This document shows positions 1 to 7,405 of a DNA stretch of 60,944 nt, piece after piece. Origin of the DNA: Patescibacteria group bacterium UBA2023 (lineage in GTDB: Bacteria; Patescibacteriota; Gracilibacteria; BD1-5; UBA2023); contig DDBV01000029.1 of the NCBI GenBank assembly GCA_002335145.1, positions 1 to 60,944 of the forward strand. The letters run 5' to 3'. Each line of letters starts with the position of its first letter. Within the stretch, counting starts at the first letter, position 1. Both the position numbers and the translations under genes were made by a program. The notes under the pieces are model-generated. The model was not told the DNA's origin, made no database searches, and saw only the letters and a program-made list of their open reading frames with translations.

Positions 1-2
1 CA

Positions 3-452
3 CCGTGAGGTGGGGGTAGTTTACTGGGTCCCATGCATTTCTGAAGGCCAAAAACTATCATCGATACGACACTCGAGGCACCGAAGCCAGCAAGACGCGG
101 GGTCAGTGGCTTAATATTCAAGACCACGGCTGCTGTATCACTACTGTTGAATGTCGCTTTTTGCGGTCGTGACACTATTACTTATGCTATCTCACCTACC
201 ATGCAGGCCGGAGTCGAGGAACTCGGATACTCCGAGACAGCCGAAAAACTCGAGGAGTGGAATACAGTCCGATTCAAGTATGAAAATATCGCCACGAAGT
301 TTGCAGTACAGCAGATGCTGCGGTGAATTCGGTACGCAATCGAACAGAACTTCATCGCTCCTCCCCCACCAAAGCCCGTAAAACCAATCGAGCCACCGAA
401 GCCTGAGAGTACCGACTGGTACGATCCGAGGACTTGGTCTATGTTCAAATAA
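3..452 (+). CDS. C-terminal part of an unknown protein (5' end outside window)
   Basis: The frame is open from the window edge to UAA at 450-452 if UGA is sense; it crosses three UGA codons. No start can be assigned. The visible 149 residues have a low-complexity beginning, then a charged, probably helical stretch (SETAEKLEEWNTVRFKYEN) and a proline-rich tail (APPPPKPVKPIEPPKP) ending WSMFK. I recognise no family. A strong hairpin terminator begins at the stop codon, so the gene end is well supported. The proline-rich C-terminus suggests a surface-associated or scaffold-like protein, but this is inference only. Confidence 0.6.
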
Positions 453-474
453 AAGCTCCCTTCGGGAGCTTTTA
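451..474. terminator. Bidirectional hairpin terminator with UUCG loop
   Basis: The arms AAAAGCTCCC and GGAGCTTTT enclose a TTCG tetraloop and are flanked by A and T runs on both sides. It lies between two convergent genes, the window-edge CDS and RNase J, and can serve both. Confidence 0.9.
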
Positions 475-490
475 TTTGAACAGGAGACTT

Positions 491-2479
491 TTAGTGTACC
501 GTCACGAGTACCATCGGTTCCTTGCCGGTCGCGAGGAAGATCGTGTCGAGTGTCTTCTTGGCCACGAATTTCTTGAAGAGATTGACATCCCCATCGAATT
601 TGTTCATATCGTGACGGAGGGTCAGGCGGATATTTTCCTCGATCTTCGCGAGCGTCTTCGGAAGATCCTCGAGATCGACCATGCCGCGTGCATCGGTGCG
701 GATGAGGTACTCTCCCTTGGCTTTTGCTACAGAGACCACAATCACGCCATTGAGACACATCTGGTAGCGGTCATGGAGGTGATTTTCTTTGGTCATGCCC
801 ACGAGATTGCCATCGACCGTGACGAGCCGATGCGGGACAAACTGCTCGGTAAGCTCGAATCCCTCTTCGGAAAATTCGATGATCTGTCCATTGGAGAGGA
901 TCGGCACCTTGTCCGGCGTATATCCGAGCTCGTAGGCATTTCGAGCATTTCCATAGAGCATGTGCGGATACCCGTAGATCGGCACGTAGATCTCCGGCCG
1001 AATGAGCGAAATCATCTTGAGCGTATCCTCACGGCGGGCATGTCCTCCGGCGTGGATCTCCGATTCCTTGTACTGGTAGACTCGTGGCCCCTGCATGGCA
1101 ATGAGGTCGAAAAGACTCTGAACTGCGCGCTCATTTCCAGGGATGACCGATGAAGAGAAAACGATGGTATCATCGGCCTTGAGGCTCGTATCACGCGACT
1201 CTCCGGTCGTTATTCGCATGAGTGCAGCGAATCGCTCTCCTTGAGCTCCGGTACAGCAGATCACGATCTTATCGTCCGGGAGCTTGTGCGCCTGCTCCAT
1301 GCTGATAAGAGTCCCCTCCTTCGGGCGGGCATATCCGAGCTTGATCGCGATATCCATGTAGTTATTCATCCCGCGCCCGAGGAGTACCACCTTGCGTCCG
1401 CATTTCTCAGCAGCAGCAATGATAATCATAACACGATCGATGATCGACGAAAATGTCGCGGTGATGATGCGTCCCTTGGCTGCGCGGATGATTTCCTCGA
1501 TAGAGTCGACAACCTCCGACTCGGAGATGGATGATCCCATGAGGTGCGCATTGGTAGAGTCTGAGAAGAGCGCGCGTACGCCTCGGTCTCCGAAGGTCTT
1601 GAGCAAGTCATAGTCGGTGGACGGACGGTACGGGAGCGGCTTGCGATCGAATTTCCAGTCTCCGGTATGAACAAAACGTCCGACTGGCGTCTCGATAGAG
1701 AGGCCCACACTATCGGGAATAGAGTGATCGACCGTAAACGGCGTGACGATGAAATACTTTCCAATCTGTACGGGCTTATTCCGCTCGTAGGCCTGGAGAC
1801 GATTGAGCGGGAATCCAACCTCCCCCTGCTTGAATTTGATGAGTTCGTAGGCCATGGGCGTGGCATACATGGGCACATCGCGCCCAAGCTGCGGCATGAT
1901 GTACGGAATGGCACCGATGTGATCGATATGTCCGTGGGTGATGGCGACTCCTACGACCTTCTTATTTTTGACGTAGGAGAGATCCGGGATACTCCCGTTA
2001 ATTCCGTGCTGATTCTGATCAGCGAACTGGATTCCCATATCAACGATGAGAATCTCTCCGTTGTATTCGAATCCCATGCAGTTGAGTCCGACTTGTTCAA
2101 CCCCTCCGAACGGAATGACCCGCAAAATCCCCTTTTTCAAAACCGATGGGCGATACTCGGTGGTCCCGATCTTGCGCCGCAACGCCTGTTTGGGCGTGAG
2201 ATACGGAAACATTTTTTTGTTATGCCGGTCGTTCGAGACGAAGATATAGCTGTCTCCCGGAGAAAGATGCTTGGGGTTCTGGAGGTGTCCGCCTCTCGGA
2301 GCGGAGCGTCCTCCTCGCGGGACATTATCCCGCTCTCTCGGAGCGAAATCCCCCTCCCGCTGAGGAGTATCCCCTCCTCCGGAGCGTCCGCGTCCGCGAC
2401 TGCGTCGACGGCGCGATGACCGCCCGCCCGGCTGTGGAGCGGTATTATTCGTTTGTTCTTCGGTATTCATATCGGACAT
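491..2479 (-). CDS. rnj: Ribonuclease J
   Basis: This 662-aa protein is a metallo-beta-lactamase/beta-CASP ribonuclease, the 5'-3' exo/endonuclease of bacterial mRNA decay. Residues 1-110 are an Arg/Gly-rich disordered extension. The metal motif HGHIDH is at about 182-187, followed by HTGDWKFD, FSDSTNA, the beta-CASP segment (ATFSSIIDRV) and a C-terminal RNase J domain ending MVLVTVH. In place of the usual HGEYRH near the end of the catalytic domain it reads YGYPHM, so one metal-ligand histidine appears replaced. It has no UGA codon. It lies 20 nt downstream of a degenerate RNase J paralogue, probably in the same operon. A nearby internal ATG (MNTEEQ) is an alternative start. Confidence 0.95.
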   Translation of the reverse strand: MSDMNTEEQTNNTAPQPGGRSSRRRRSRGRGRSGGGDTPQREGDFAPRERDNVPRGGRSAPRGGHLQNPKHLSPGDSYIFVSNDRHNKKMFPYLTPKQALRRKIGTTEYRPSVLKKGILRVIPFGGVEQVGLNCMGFEYNGEILIVDMGIQFADQNQHGINGSIPDLSYVKNKKVVGVAITHGHIDHIGAIPYIMPQLGRDVPMYATPMAYELIKFKQGEVGFPLNRLQAYERNKPVQIGKYFIVTPFTVDHSIPDSVGLSIETPVGRFVHTGDWKFDRKPLPYRPSTDYDLLKTFGDRGVRALFSDSTNAHLMGSSISESEVVDSIEEIIRAAKGRIITATFSSIIDRVMIIIAAAEKCGRKVVLLGRGMNNYMDIAIKLGYARPKEGTLISMEQAHKLPDDKIVICCTGAQGERFAALMRITTGESRDTSLKADDTIVFSSSVIPGNERAVQSLFDLIAMQGPRVYQYKESEIHAGGHARREDTLKMISLIRPEIYVPIYGYPHMLYGNARNAYELGYTPDKVPILSNGQIIEFSEEGFELTEQFVPHRLVTVDGNLVGMTKENHLHDRYQMCLNGVIVVSVAKAKGEYLIRTDARGMVDLEDLPKTLAKIEENIRLTLRHDMNKFDGDVNLFKKFVAKKTLDTIFLATGKEPMVLVTVH

Positions 2480-2499
2480 CTAGTTGGTAAAGTTTGGCT

Positions 2500-4056
2500 T
2501 TAGAATCCCATGATAACAGGGATGACCATAGGAGAACGCTTGAATTTTGTCTGGAGTGCCTTCTCGAGGTCGGTCTTGAGAATCTTGCCGAGATCGCGCT
2601 CATCAATATCGGGAATGTCCTTGATGGTCTGCTCGTAGATGGTTCGGGCGATCTTGATAATGTAACGATGCACTTCTCGGATCTCGTGGGCGTGTGCGAG
2701 ACCACGGGTCTCGATGCGGATCAGTCCAATAATCGCGCGGGTATTTCGATCTACTGGGAAAGCGACAACGGCAACGCCGGACGTCTGCATCTGAGCGCGG
2801 GCCTGGAGCACGTGGCTCGAAGCGGTCCCGATGCCGACACTATCGACCACGAACGTATCGAGAAAGAGTCGCACGGCATGTACATCGATACGCTGGTGTT
2901 CGGTCACGTCAATGATATTTCCGTGCTGGAGTCGCGCAAAGATCTCGGTCGGCCGCACACTGAACGCGGGATTCCGATCAAAATTCTCATGTGGGTCGAC
3001 ACAAACGATCTTCTGGGTGTGTACGAGCGGGAGTCGCTCGCGAACCTCGGCAGAGAGATCGTCGTGCGGTCCGGTAAAAACGAGATCGAGTGGCCCGAGA
3101 ATATCGCTCAATTGAATCGGATCCGGCTCCGGCTCGAGAACGAGCACTCGTCCGTTCGGTGTCTCGTAACGCGCACTATTGTACGAACGGTGCTCGCGCG
3201 ATGAGAGCGGGAAGCTCCGGAAGGTGAAATCTCCCACGGTCTCGGCCCGATCGAATCCAGCCTTCATCACGTGGAGATCGGCCCGATCCCCGAATCCCTT
3301 GGAGACCAAGAGTGTCCGGATTTTCTCGATCACCGATTCATATGCATAGATGGGCGGAAAGTCGAGATGAACAATGAGCGGGACAATTCCCTCCACCATC
3401 TCGGGACGACATTCCGTAAGAAACCATGCCTTGATTGTCTCGCGGATTGGCAGAAGAATACGAACATCGGGCATGACAGTACTCACACCAGGGAATTCAA
3501 CCGAGCCAGAATCGAGTCCCGATCCCACGATATAGGTCTCTTCCATATAGCGGACTGCGATCATAGGCATGGATACGTGTGCCGTGTCCGAGAGCGGAAT
3601 GCTGCGGGTTGTACCTGGACGCTGCGGTGGAATGAAGACTCCACGGCTCGCAGGAAGATCCGGCACAGGCTTCGTAGAAGCACGGGCGGTAAACGGAGCG
3701 CGTGGACGATATCCCCCTCCATCGCGGTGAGTCGGCCGAGCAGGACGACGGACTGGTTCTTCGGAGCGGGGCTGCGGCATATCCAATGATTCTGGGCGAG
3801 CGCGGCGAGGAGCCGGAATGGGCATGGGCGCGTCTATGAGCGCGGCATGCTCTTCGTAGTTGGTATGATCGGAATGTGGAGTGCGGTGCGGTGCGGAGCG
3901 GCGGGAAGCCGATGGGGCCGATGAAGCCTGCATATGAGCTTCGTACTCGGACTTGGCCCGGACGGGCGGACGTGGCGACATCGGGCGATTACCGGACGAT
4001 TTCGAACCATCGGAAAAAAGCTCTTCTTCGAGTTCCTCGAAAAAATGATCTGACAT
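2500..4056 (-). CDS. Catalytically degenerate RNase J paralogue lacking beta-CASP
   Basis: The protein has 518 residues. Residues 1-160 are disordered and rich in Pro, Arg and Ser. Residues about 165-330 follow the RNase J metallo-beta-lactamase fold: MIAVRYMEETYIVGSGLD, then PGVSTVMPDVRILL, then IKAWFLTECRPEMVEGIVP, which aligns with the family pattern IKAIVLTHGHEDHIGALP. The HxHxDH metal motif is therefore ECRPEM. The later GDFKFD and SDSTN motifs are also gone. The sequence then passes almost directly to the RNase J C-terminal domain (IETRGLAHAHEIRE to SPMVIPVIMGF), so the roughly 150-residue beta-CASP domain is missing. I chose the ATG giving MSDHFFEELEEE. I infer a structural partner or regulator of the RNase J encoded just downstream. 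Confidence 0.8.
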   Translation of the reverse strand: MSDHFFEELEEELFSDGSKSSGNRPMSPRPPVRAKSEYEAHMQASSAPSASRRSAPHRTPHSDHTNYEEHAALIDAPMPIPAPRRARPESLDMPQPRSEEPVRRPARPTHRDGGGYRPRAPFTARASTKPVPDLPASRGVFIPPQRPGTTRSIPLSDTAHVSMPMIAVRYMEETYIVGSGLDSGSVEFPGVSTVMPDVRILLPIRETIKAWFLTECRPEMVEGIVPLIVHLDFPPIYAYESVIEKIRTLLVSKGFGDRADLHVMKAGFDRAETVGDFTFRSFPLSSREHRSYNSARYETPNGRVLVLEPEPDPIQLSDILGPLDLVFTGPHDDLSAEVRERLPLVHTQKIVCVDPHENFDRNPAFSVRPTEIFARLQHGNIIDVTEHQRIDVHAVRLFLDTFVVDSVGIGTASSHVLQARAQMQTSGVAVVAFPVDRNTRAIIGLIRIETRGLAHAHEIREVHRYIIKIARTIYEQTIKDIPDIDERDLGKILKTDLEKALQTKFKRSPMVIPVIMGF

Positions 4057-4223
4057 GAAAAACGAGCAAAAAATTAGAGAATCCTGGTAAATATCGAAGT
4101 TGAGGATGTTCGACCATTTACTCGATGAAGACGGGAAGACGAGAGACGAAGCTCTCACTTACCGGCTCGGACGAGCGGACGAACCAAGGGAATTTGTTGT
4201 CACGGAAGAGAACATTGTACCGC

Positions 4224-5111
4224 TTACCGGATAAAAAACAAATATTTTTTTCGATCGAATGGAAGCTTGGTCCCATCCCAAAAGTACGCTGCTACCGTCT
4301 CGGTGCCGAAGTCAGTCCCCTCGAATGCCTCTTCCGAAAATACCTCATCGCGCATGAATTCGTACTTACGACGCAGGGATTCGTTGGATTCGGCTCGTTT
4401 TCGGAACGTCTCGTTGTGCAGGACGTAGAAAGCAAATGTCTCGGCGAAGTCTTCATATTGATTGGAGAGTGCGTAGCCAGAAACGAAGTCAGCAATCGTG
4501 GCACTCGGTATCTTCTCGGAAGACGATTGCCACGAGAGCGCGTAGAAAGATTTTGATGGATCGGCCGAGAGTGTCCCCTTCCGGAGATGCTGAATATCCA
4601 CGATATGCCCGAGCTCGTGAATGAAGACCGCGAGCGACTCATCGACCGTGGGGATATGGAGCGACATCGTGAGCGTCCGGCCACTTACCTGCCCGCGTGG
4701 CTCCACCCGGTCACCATCGTAGACGAGCGAGAGTGGCGAGATCTTCCCGGAAAACGCGTCCGATTCGTAATTGATCCGCAATGACTCTCGAAGCGACCGC
4801 GGCGCGAAGACTCCATCCGGACGGACGAACGTCGTGACCGTGGAGAGTGGTTCGGACGACTCTTTGACTTCAGGTGCAGGGAGGGCTACGGTCGGGGTAT
4901 CCGTCTCGGGAGCTGCACCGAGAATCGGCTCTCACAGAGTCGATCCAGAGTCTGAGAGCGCATCTGTGGAGACGATAAGAGACTCCTCCTGATTATAGAT
5001 AGAGCTCGAATCGTAGGACGTCTCCCCCTCCGGTGCAACCGCTATGGACCGAAGCGAAAGCAACGAGAAGAAGAGCGCGAACCAGCCGAGAAAATGCCAA
5101 ATGTCCCGCAT
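4224..5111 (-). CDS. Secreted zinc metalloprotease-like protein
   Basis: The 295-aa product starts with a signal peptide (MRDIWHFLGWFALFFSLLS, then SIAVA), followed by an acidic, Ser/Thr/Pro-rich linker to about residue 110 containing one UGA-encoded glycine. The C-terminal domain has FIHELGHIVD, an HExxH-type zinc motif in the order HELGH, and downstream YEDFAETFAFYVLHN, whose glutamate could be the third ligand as in gluzincin-like families. The start ATG overlaps the stop of the upstream pilin-like gene (TAATG), implying translational coupling and a role in the same surface system. The precise peptidase family is not identified. Confidence 0.75.
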
Positions 5112-5515
5112 TACTCGAGGTCGAAAACGAAATTAATGACCGCGTTGACGATTGGAAACGCGAGAAGCATCGCCGCGAATCCCACAAGCGAGTAGATGAT
5201 TCCCATACGCGCGTTTTTCGCCTGACCATCGTCTCCGTTGGAGAAGATGAAGAGAAAGGATGAGTACACAATCCCGCCAATGGCGATGAGCGATCAGAGA
5301 ATGATTGCATTGTCGGCGATCGCGATAATCCGATCCTTCACACTCGAGATGCTCGCGTCTCCCCCGGAATCGATCGATCCTTGGGGAATACAGTTTTCGA
5401 GCGATCCCAATACGGAACCGCCCTCATCGTACGAACATTCCGAAGCGGAAGCAACGGACATGCTGAACGCGATAGGCACGAACATTGCAAGGAGCAGGAA
5501 GACGAGACGTTTCAT
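5111..5515 (-). CDS. VirB2/TrbC-like pilin-family membrane protein
   Basis: The 134-aa protein has a signal peptide (MKRLVFLLLAMFVPIAFSM, cleaved near ASA), a short Cys-containing ectodomain, and two hydrophobic helices separated by a short loop with the signature DGQAKNARMGIIYSLVGF. That signature is typical of CPR TrbC/VirB2-type pilins. One UGA is read as glycine after ADNAIIL, between a short helix and the first main membrane segment; without it the gene would lose both pilin helices. It is followed by a coupled metalloprotease gene and preceded by three related small membrane protein genes. Confidence 0.75.
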
Positions 5516-5525
5516 ACTTCGTCAG

Positions 5526-5894
5526 CTAGTTGATATTGATTCCAAGAACGATTTTGACAGCGACATACGATAACGGCACGACCGCGAGACCGATACCGAT
5601 ATAGAGAAACGATATCCATGCCTTCTTGTGTTCTTCTTCCTTTCCATCAGCCATAAGAAGCATATACCCGGTGTAGAGGAACATTCCCACCGCAAGAATC
5701 GCGAGAATGCCTATCGCGTAGTCGAGACCGGTCGCGAGGAAATTCTCGCGGAAGTCCGTATCCCGAACATCGCCATTGACAGCAGAGACGGATGAATCGA
5801 GAAGCAGGCTCTCGCGCAGATCATCGTTCGCCCAGACCGGCGAGACCGATAGCAGGAGAAAAAACGCAAAGAGAAGAGGGAGAAAGCGTCGCAT
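5526..5894 (-). CDS. Pilin-like small membrane protein (two TM)
   Basis: The 122-aa protein starts MRRFLPLLFAFFLLLSVSPVWAN, a clear signal peptide. It then has two transmembrane helices (AIGILAILAVGMFLYTGYMLL and IGIGLAVVPLSYVAVKIV) joined by the charged loop ADGKEEEHKKAW. The architecture matches the VirB2/TrbC-like proteins beside it. I chose the ATG that places the signal peptide at the N-terminus rather than an upstream in-frame start. It is the third gene of the minus-strand pilin-like operon and contains no UGA. Confidence 0.75.
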   Translation of the reverse strand: MRRFLPLLFAFFLLLSVSPVWANDDLRESLLLDSSVSAVNGDVRDTDFRENFLATGLDYAIGILAILAVGMFLYTGYMLLMADGKEEEHKKAWISFLYIGIGLAVVPLSYVAVKIVLGININ

Positions 5895-5895
5895 G

Positions 5896-6252
5896 CTAGA
5901 GGCGGATATTATTGATAATGTTGACGAGAAAGTATCCTCCACTTGCTGTGAGCACGCCCACGAGAGCGTAGGTGATGATGAGTCGGGCCGTCTTGGTTTT
6001 GCCATCTTCTCCGTACGATGTAATCATCATAATTCCTCCGTAACAGAGGACCAGGACCGCGAGAATGCCCACATACTTGATTCCCTCGGAAATGAAGATA
6101 TTGATCGTGTCGATGGTTCCGTCCGGACTGGTCTGAAAAGGGAGATCGAAATCCGCCGCCTCGGGAAGCTCGTTCTGCGCGAGCGCGGCCGGAGAAAACA
6201 ACCCCAACAAGAAGACGGAAATAGCGAGGATTATTCGGCAGTAAGTAGCCAT
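5896..6252 (-). CDS. Pilin-like small membrane protein (two TM)
   Basis: The 118-aa product has a signal peptide (MATYCRIILAISVFLLGLFS, cleaved after ALA), an acidic ectodomain of about 25 residues, and two helices separated by YGEDGKTKTARLIITYALVG. That loop is the conserved CPR TrbC/VirB2-like signature. Its start overlaps the end of the upstream gene by 22 nt, and its stop is adjacent to the next start. It is probably a structural subunit or membrane component of a type IV secretion or pilus-like apparatus. Confidence 0.78.
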   Translation of the reverse strand: MATYCRIILAISVFLLGLFSPAALAQNELPEAADFDLPFQTSPDGTIDTINIFISEGIKYVGILAVLVLCYGGIMMITSYGEDGKTKTARLIITYALVGVLTASGGYFLVNIINNIRL

Positions 6253-6617
6253 GAGACGAGCTGGATGATCGAGTAGGAAAAGAGTGCCATGACGATGGCG
6301 ATAATGTTGTATGTAATGATTTGTTTCGCCTGGTTTGCTTGACTCGAATCACCCCCAGAGAGAATCAGCATGAAGCCAGCAACGATCACTCCAATCGCCG
6401 CGAGCACCGCCACTCCCACGAGGATGATATTCGCGATGTGGACGATGAAATTTTCGACGTTGTCGATACCATCGGAGTACTCCGTATCTCCAACCTGGAG
6501 ATAGCTCGGACTGAATGTAAAAGATGGACTCGAAAGATCGGTCGCCCCAGCAAAAACGGGTGCGAACACAAGTCCGAGAAGAATAAAAAGCGTGAGGAGA
6601 CGACGAATGAATCGCAT
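6231..6617 (-). CDS. Pilin-like small membrane protein, first gene of operon
   Basis: The 128-aa protein starts with the signal peptide MRFIRRLLTLFILLGLVFAP (cleaved near AGA). A short ectodomain precedes two transmembrane helices, with the loop SGGDSSQANQAKQIITYNII between them. This is the same layout as the next three genes. Two upstream in-frame ATGs exist, but a putative -10 box (TAGCAT, minus strand) lies across them, which favours this start. It heads the operon running through the metalloprotease gene. Confidence 0.75.
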   Translation of the reverse strand: MRFIRRLLTLFILLGLVFAPVFAGATDLSSPSFTFSPSYLQVGDTEYSDGIDNVENFIVHIANIILVGVAVLAAIGVIVAGFMLILSGGDSSQANQAKQIITYNIIAIVMALFSYSIIQLVSWLLTAE

Positions 6618-6645
6618 AGAAAAGACGTACGGAATGCTCATCTCC

Positions 6646-6674
6646 ATGCTATCATGAATCCCGAGAAAACGCAA
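6646..6674 (-). promoter_or_regulatory. Promoter of the pilin-like operon
   Basis: On the minus strand TTGCGT (6669-6674) and TAGCAT (6646-6651) are 17 nt apart. The predicted transcript would start about 20 nt before the ATG at 6617. It lies back to back with the plus-strand promoter at 6679. Confidence 0.5.
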
Positions 6675-6678
6675 AAAA

Positions 6679-6706
6679 TTGGCGAAGTGCCGGGTATGTG
6701 TATAAT
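6679..6706 (+). promoter_or_regulatory. Promoter of the YvlD-like gene
   Basis: TTGGCG and TATAAT are separated by 16 nt, and the predicted start lies about 45 nt before the ATG at 6758. Its -35 box is only 4 nt from that of the divergent pilin-like promoter, so a bound factor could affect both. Confidence 0.6.
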
Positions 6707-6757
6707 CTTTTCGAAGAGAGCCGTCCTCATTTCACGGTATTCCAAATATAACAGGCC

Positions 6758-7138
6758 ATGGGAATAGTTATCGCCATTCTCGCCAACGCACTCCTTTTAT
6801 TTGCGCTCGCCTGGCTCCTGCCGTATGATGGAGCGAGTGGTACTGGCATCATCTCGTCCGGGACGTGGTCATTGTACCTGGTATGAGGCGCGCTCCTGGG
6901 TGTCCTCAACTTCTTTGTGAAACCAGTCCTCAAGATCTTCGGCTTTCCCTTCATCCTGCTTTCGTTCGGGCTTTTCACCTTCGTGATCACCGGTATCATC
7001 CTCGCGATGCTCGAGTGGGTCCTCTCGGCCGCGAACCTGCCGGGGGTACGATTCGAAATCGAAGGATTTTCCACCTACGCGTTCGCGGTTGCAATTTGTT
7101 CCGTGTTCAATATACTCTACCGCCTCGTTTTCAAATAA
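6758..7138 (+). CDS. YvlD / phage-holin superfamily IV-like membrane protein
   Basis: The 126-aa protein has about four hydrophobic helices over nearly its whole length: LANALLLFALAWLLP, then VGGALLGVLNFFVKPVLK, then PFILLSFGLFTFVITGIILA and a C-terminal helix. The pattern GALLGVLNxFVKPxLKxxxFPF is characteristic of the YvlD family of small membrane proteins, whose role is unknown despite the holin name. The first G of VGGALL is encoded by UGA. It is followed 4 nt later by secG and looks co-transcribed with it. Confidence 0.8.
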
Positions 7139-7142
7139 ACCT

Positions 7143-7364
7143 ATGATCGATATTCTCTCCATCGTCCTGCTCGTCACGAGCGTGATTCTCGGTCTCGCCA
7201 TTATCCTCCAGCCCAAGAGCGAAGGACTCTCCCTCATGGGCGGAAGTTCTAGCGCGGGAGCGAAGTTTGAGAAGCGCGGAGCCGAGCTCGTCCTTCACCG
7301 CGCGACCATCGTTTTCGCTGCGGTGTTCACGATACTCTCGGTCGTCATCTACCTCTTCGGATAA
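7143..7364 (+). CDS. secG: Preprotein translocase subunit SecG
   Basis: This is a 73-residue SecG-like protein with two transmembrane helices. It has the typical N-terminal helix ending in ILQPKSEGLS, the central glycine/serine-rich loop LMGGSSSAGAKFEKRG, and a second helix. The family normally shows LQ(x)SKGxG...GG in this loop. SecG is an auxiliary subunit of the SecYEG channel. It lies between the YvlD-like gene and a secreted solute-binding protein gene, which suits a small envelope cluster. Confidence 0.85.
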   Translation: MIDILSIVLLVTSVILGLAIILQPKSEGLSLMGGSSSAGAKFEKRGAELVLHRATIVFAAVFTILSVVIYLFG

Positions 7365-7405
7365 TTTTTCCGATACTCCGATTCGGAGCATAACCCCGAA
7401 CGCCG

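Noticed and set aside
491..4056. Long plus-strand ORFs opposite the two RNase J-type genes
   Set aside because: They are antisense shadows with no coherent domain, and the minus-strand genes have strong family matches.
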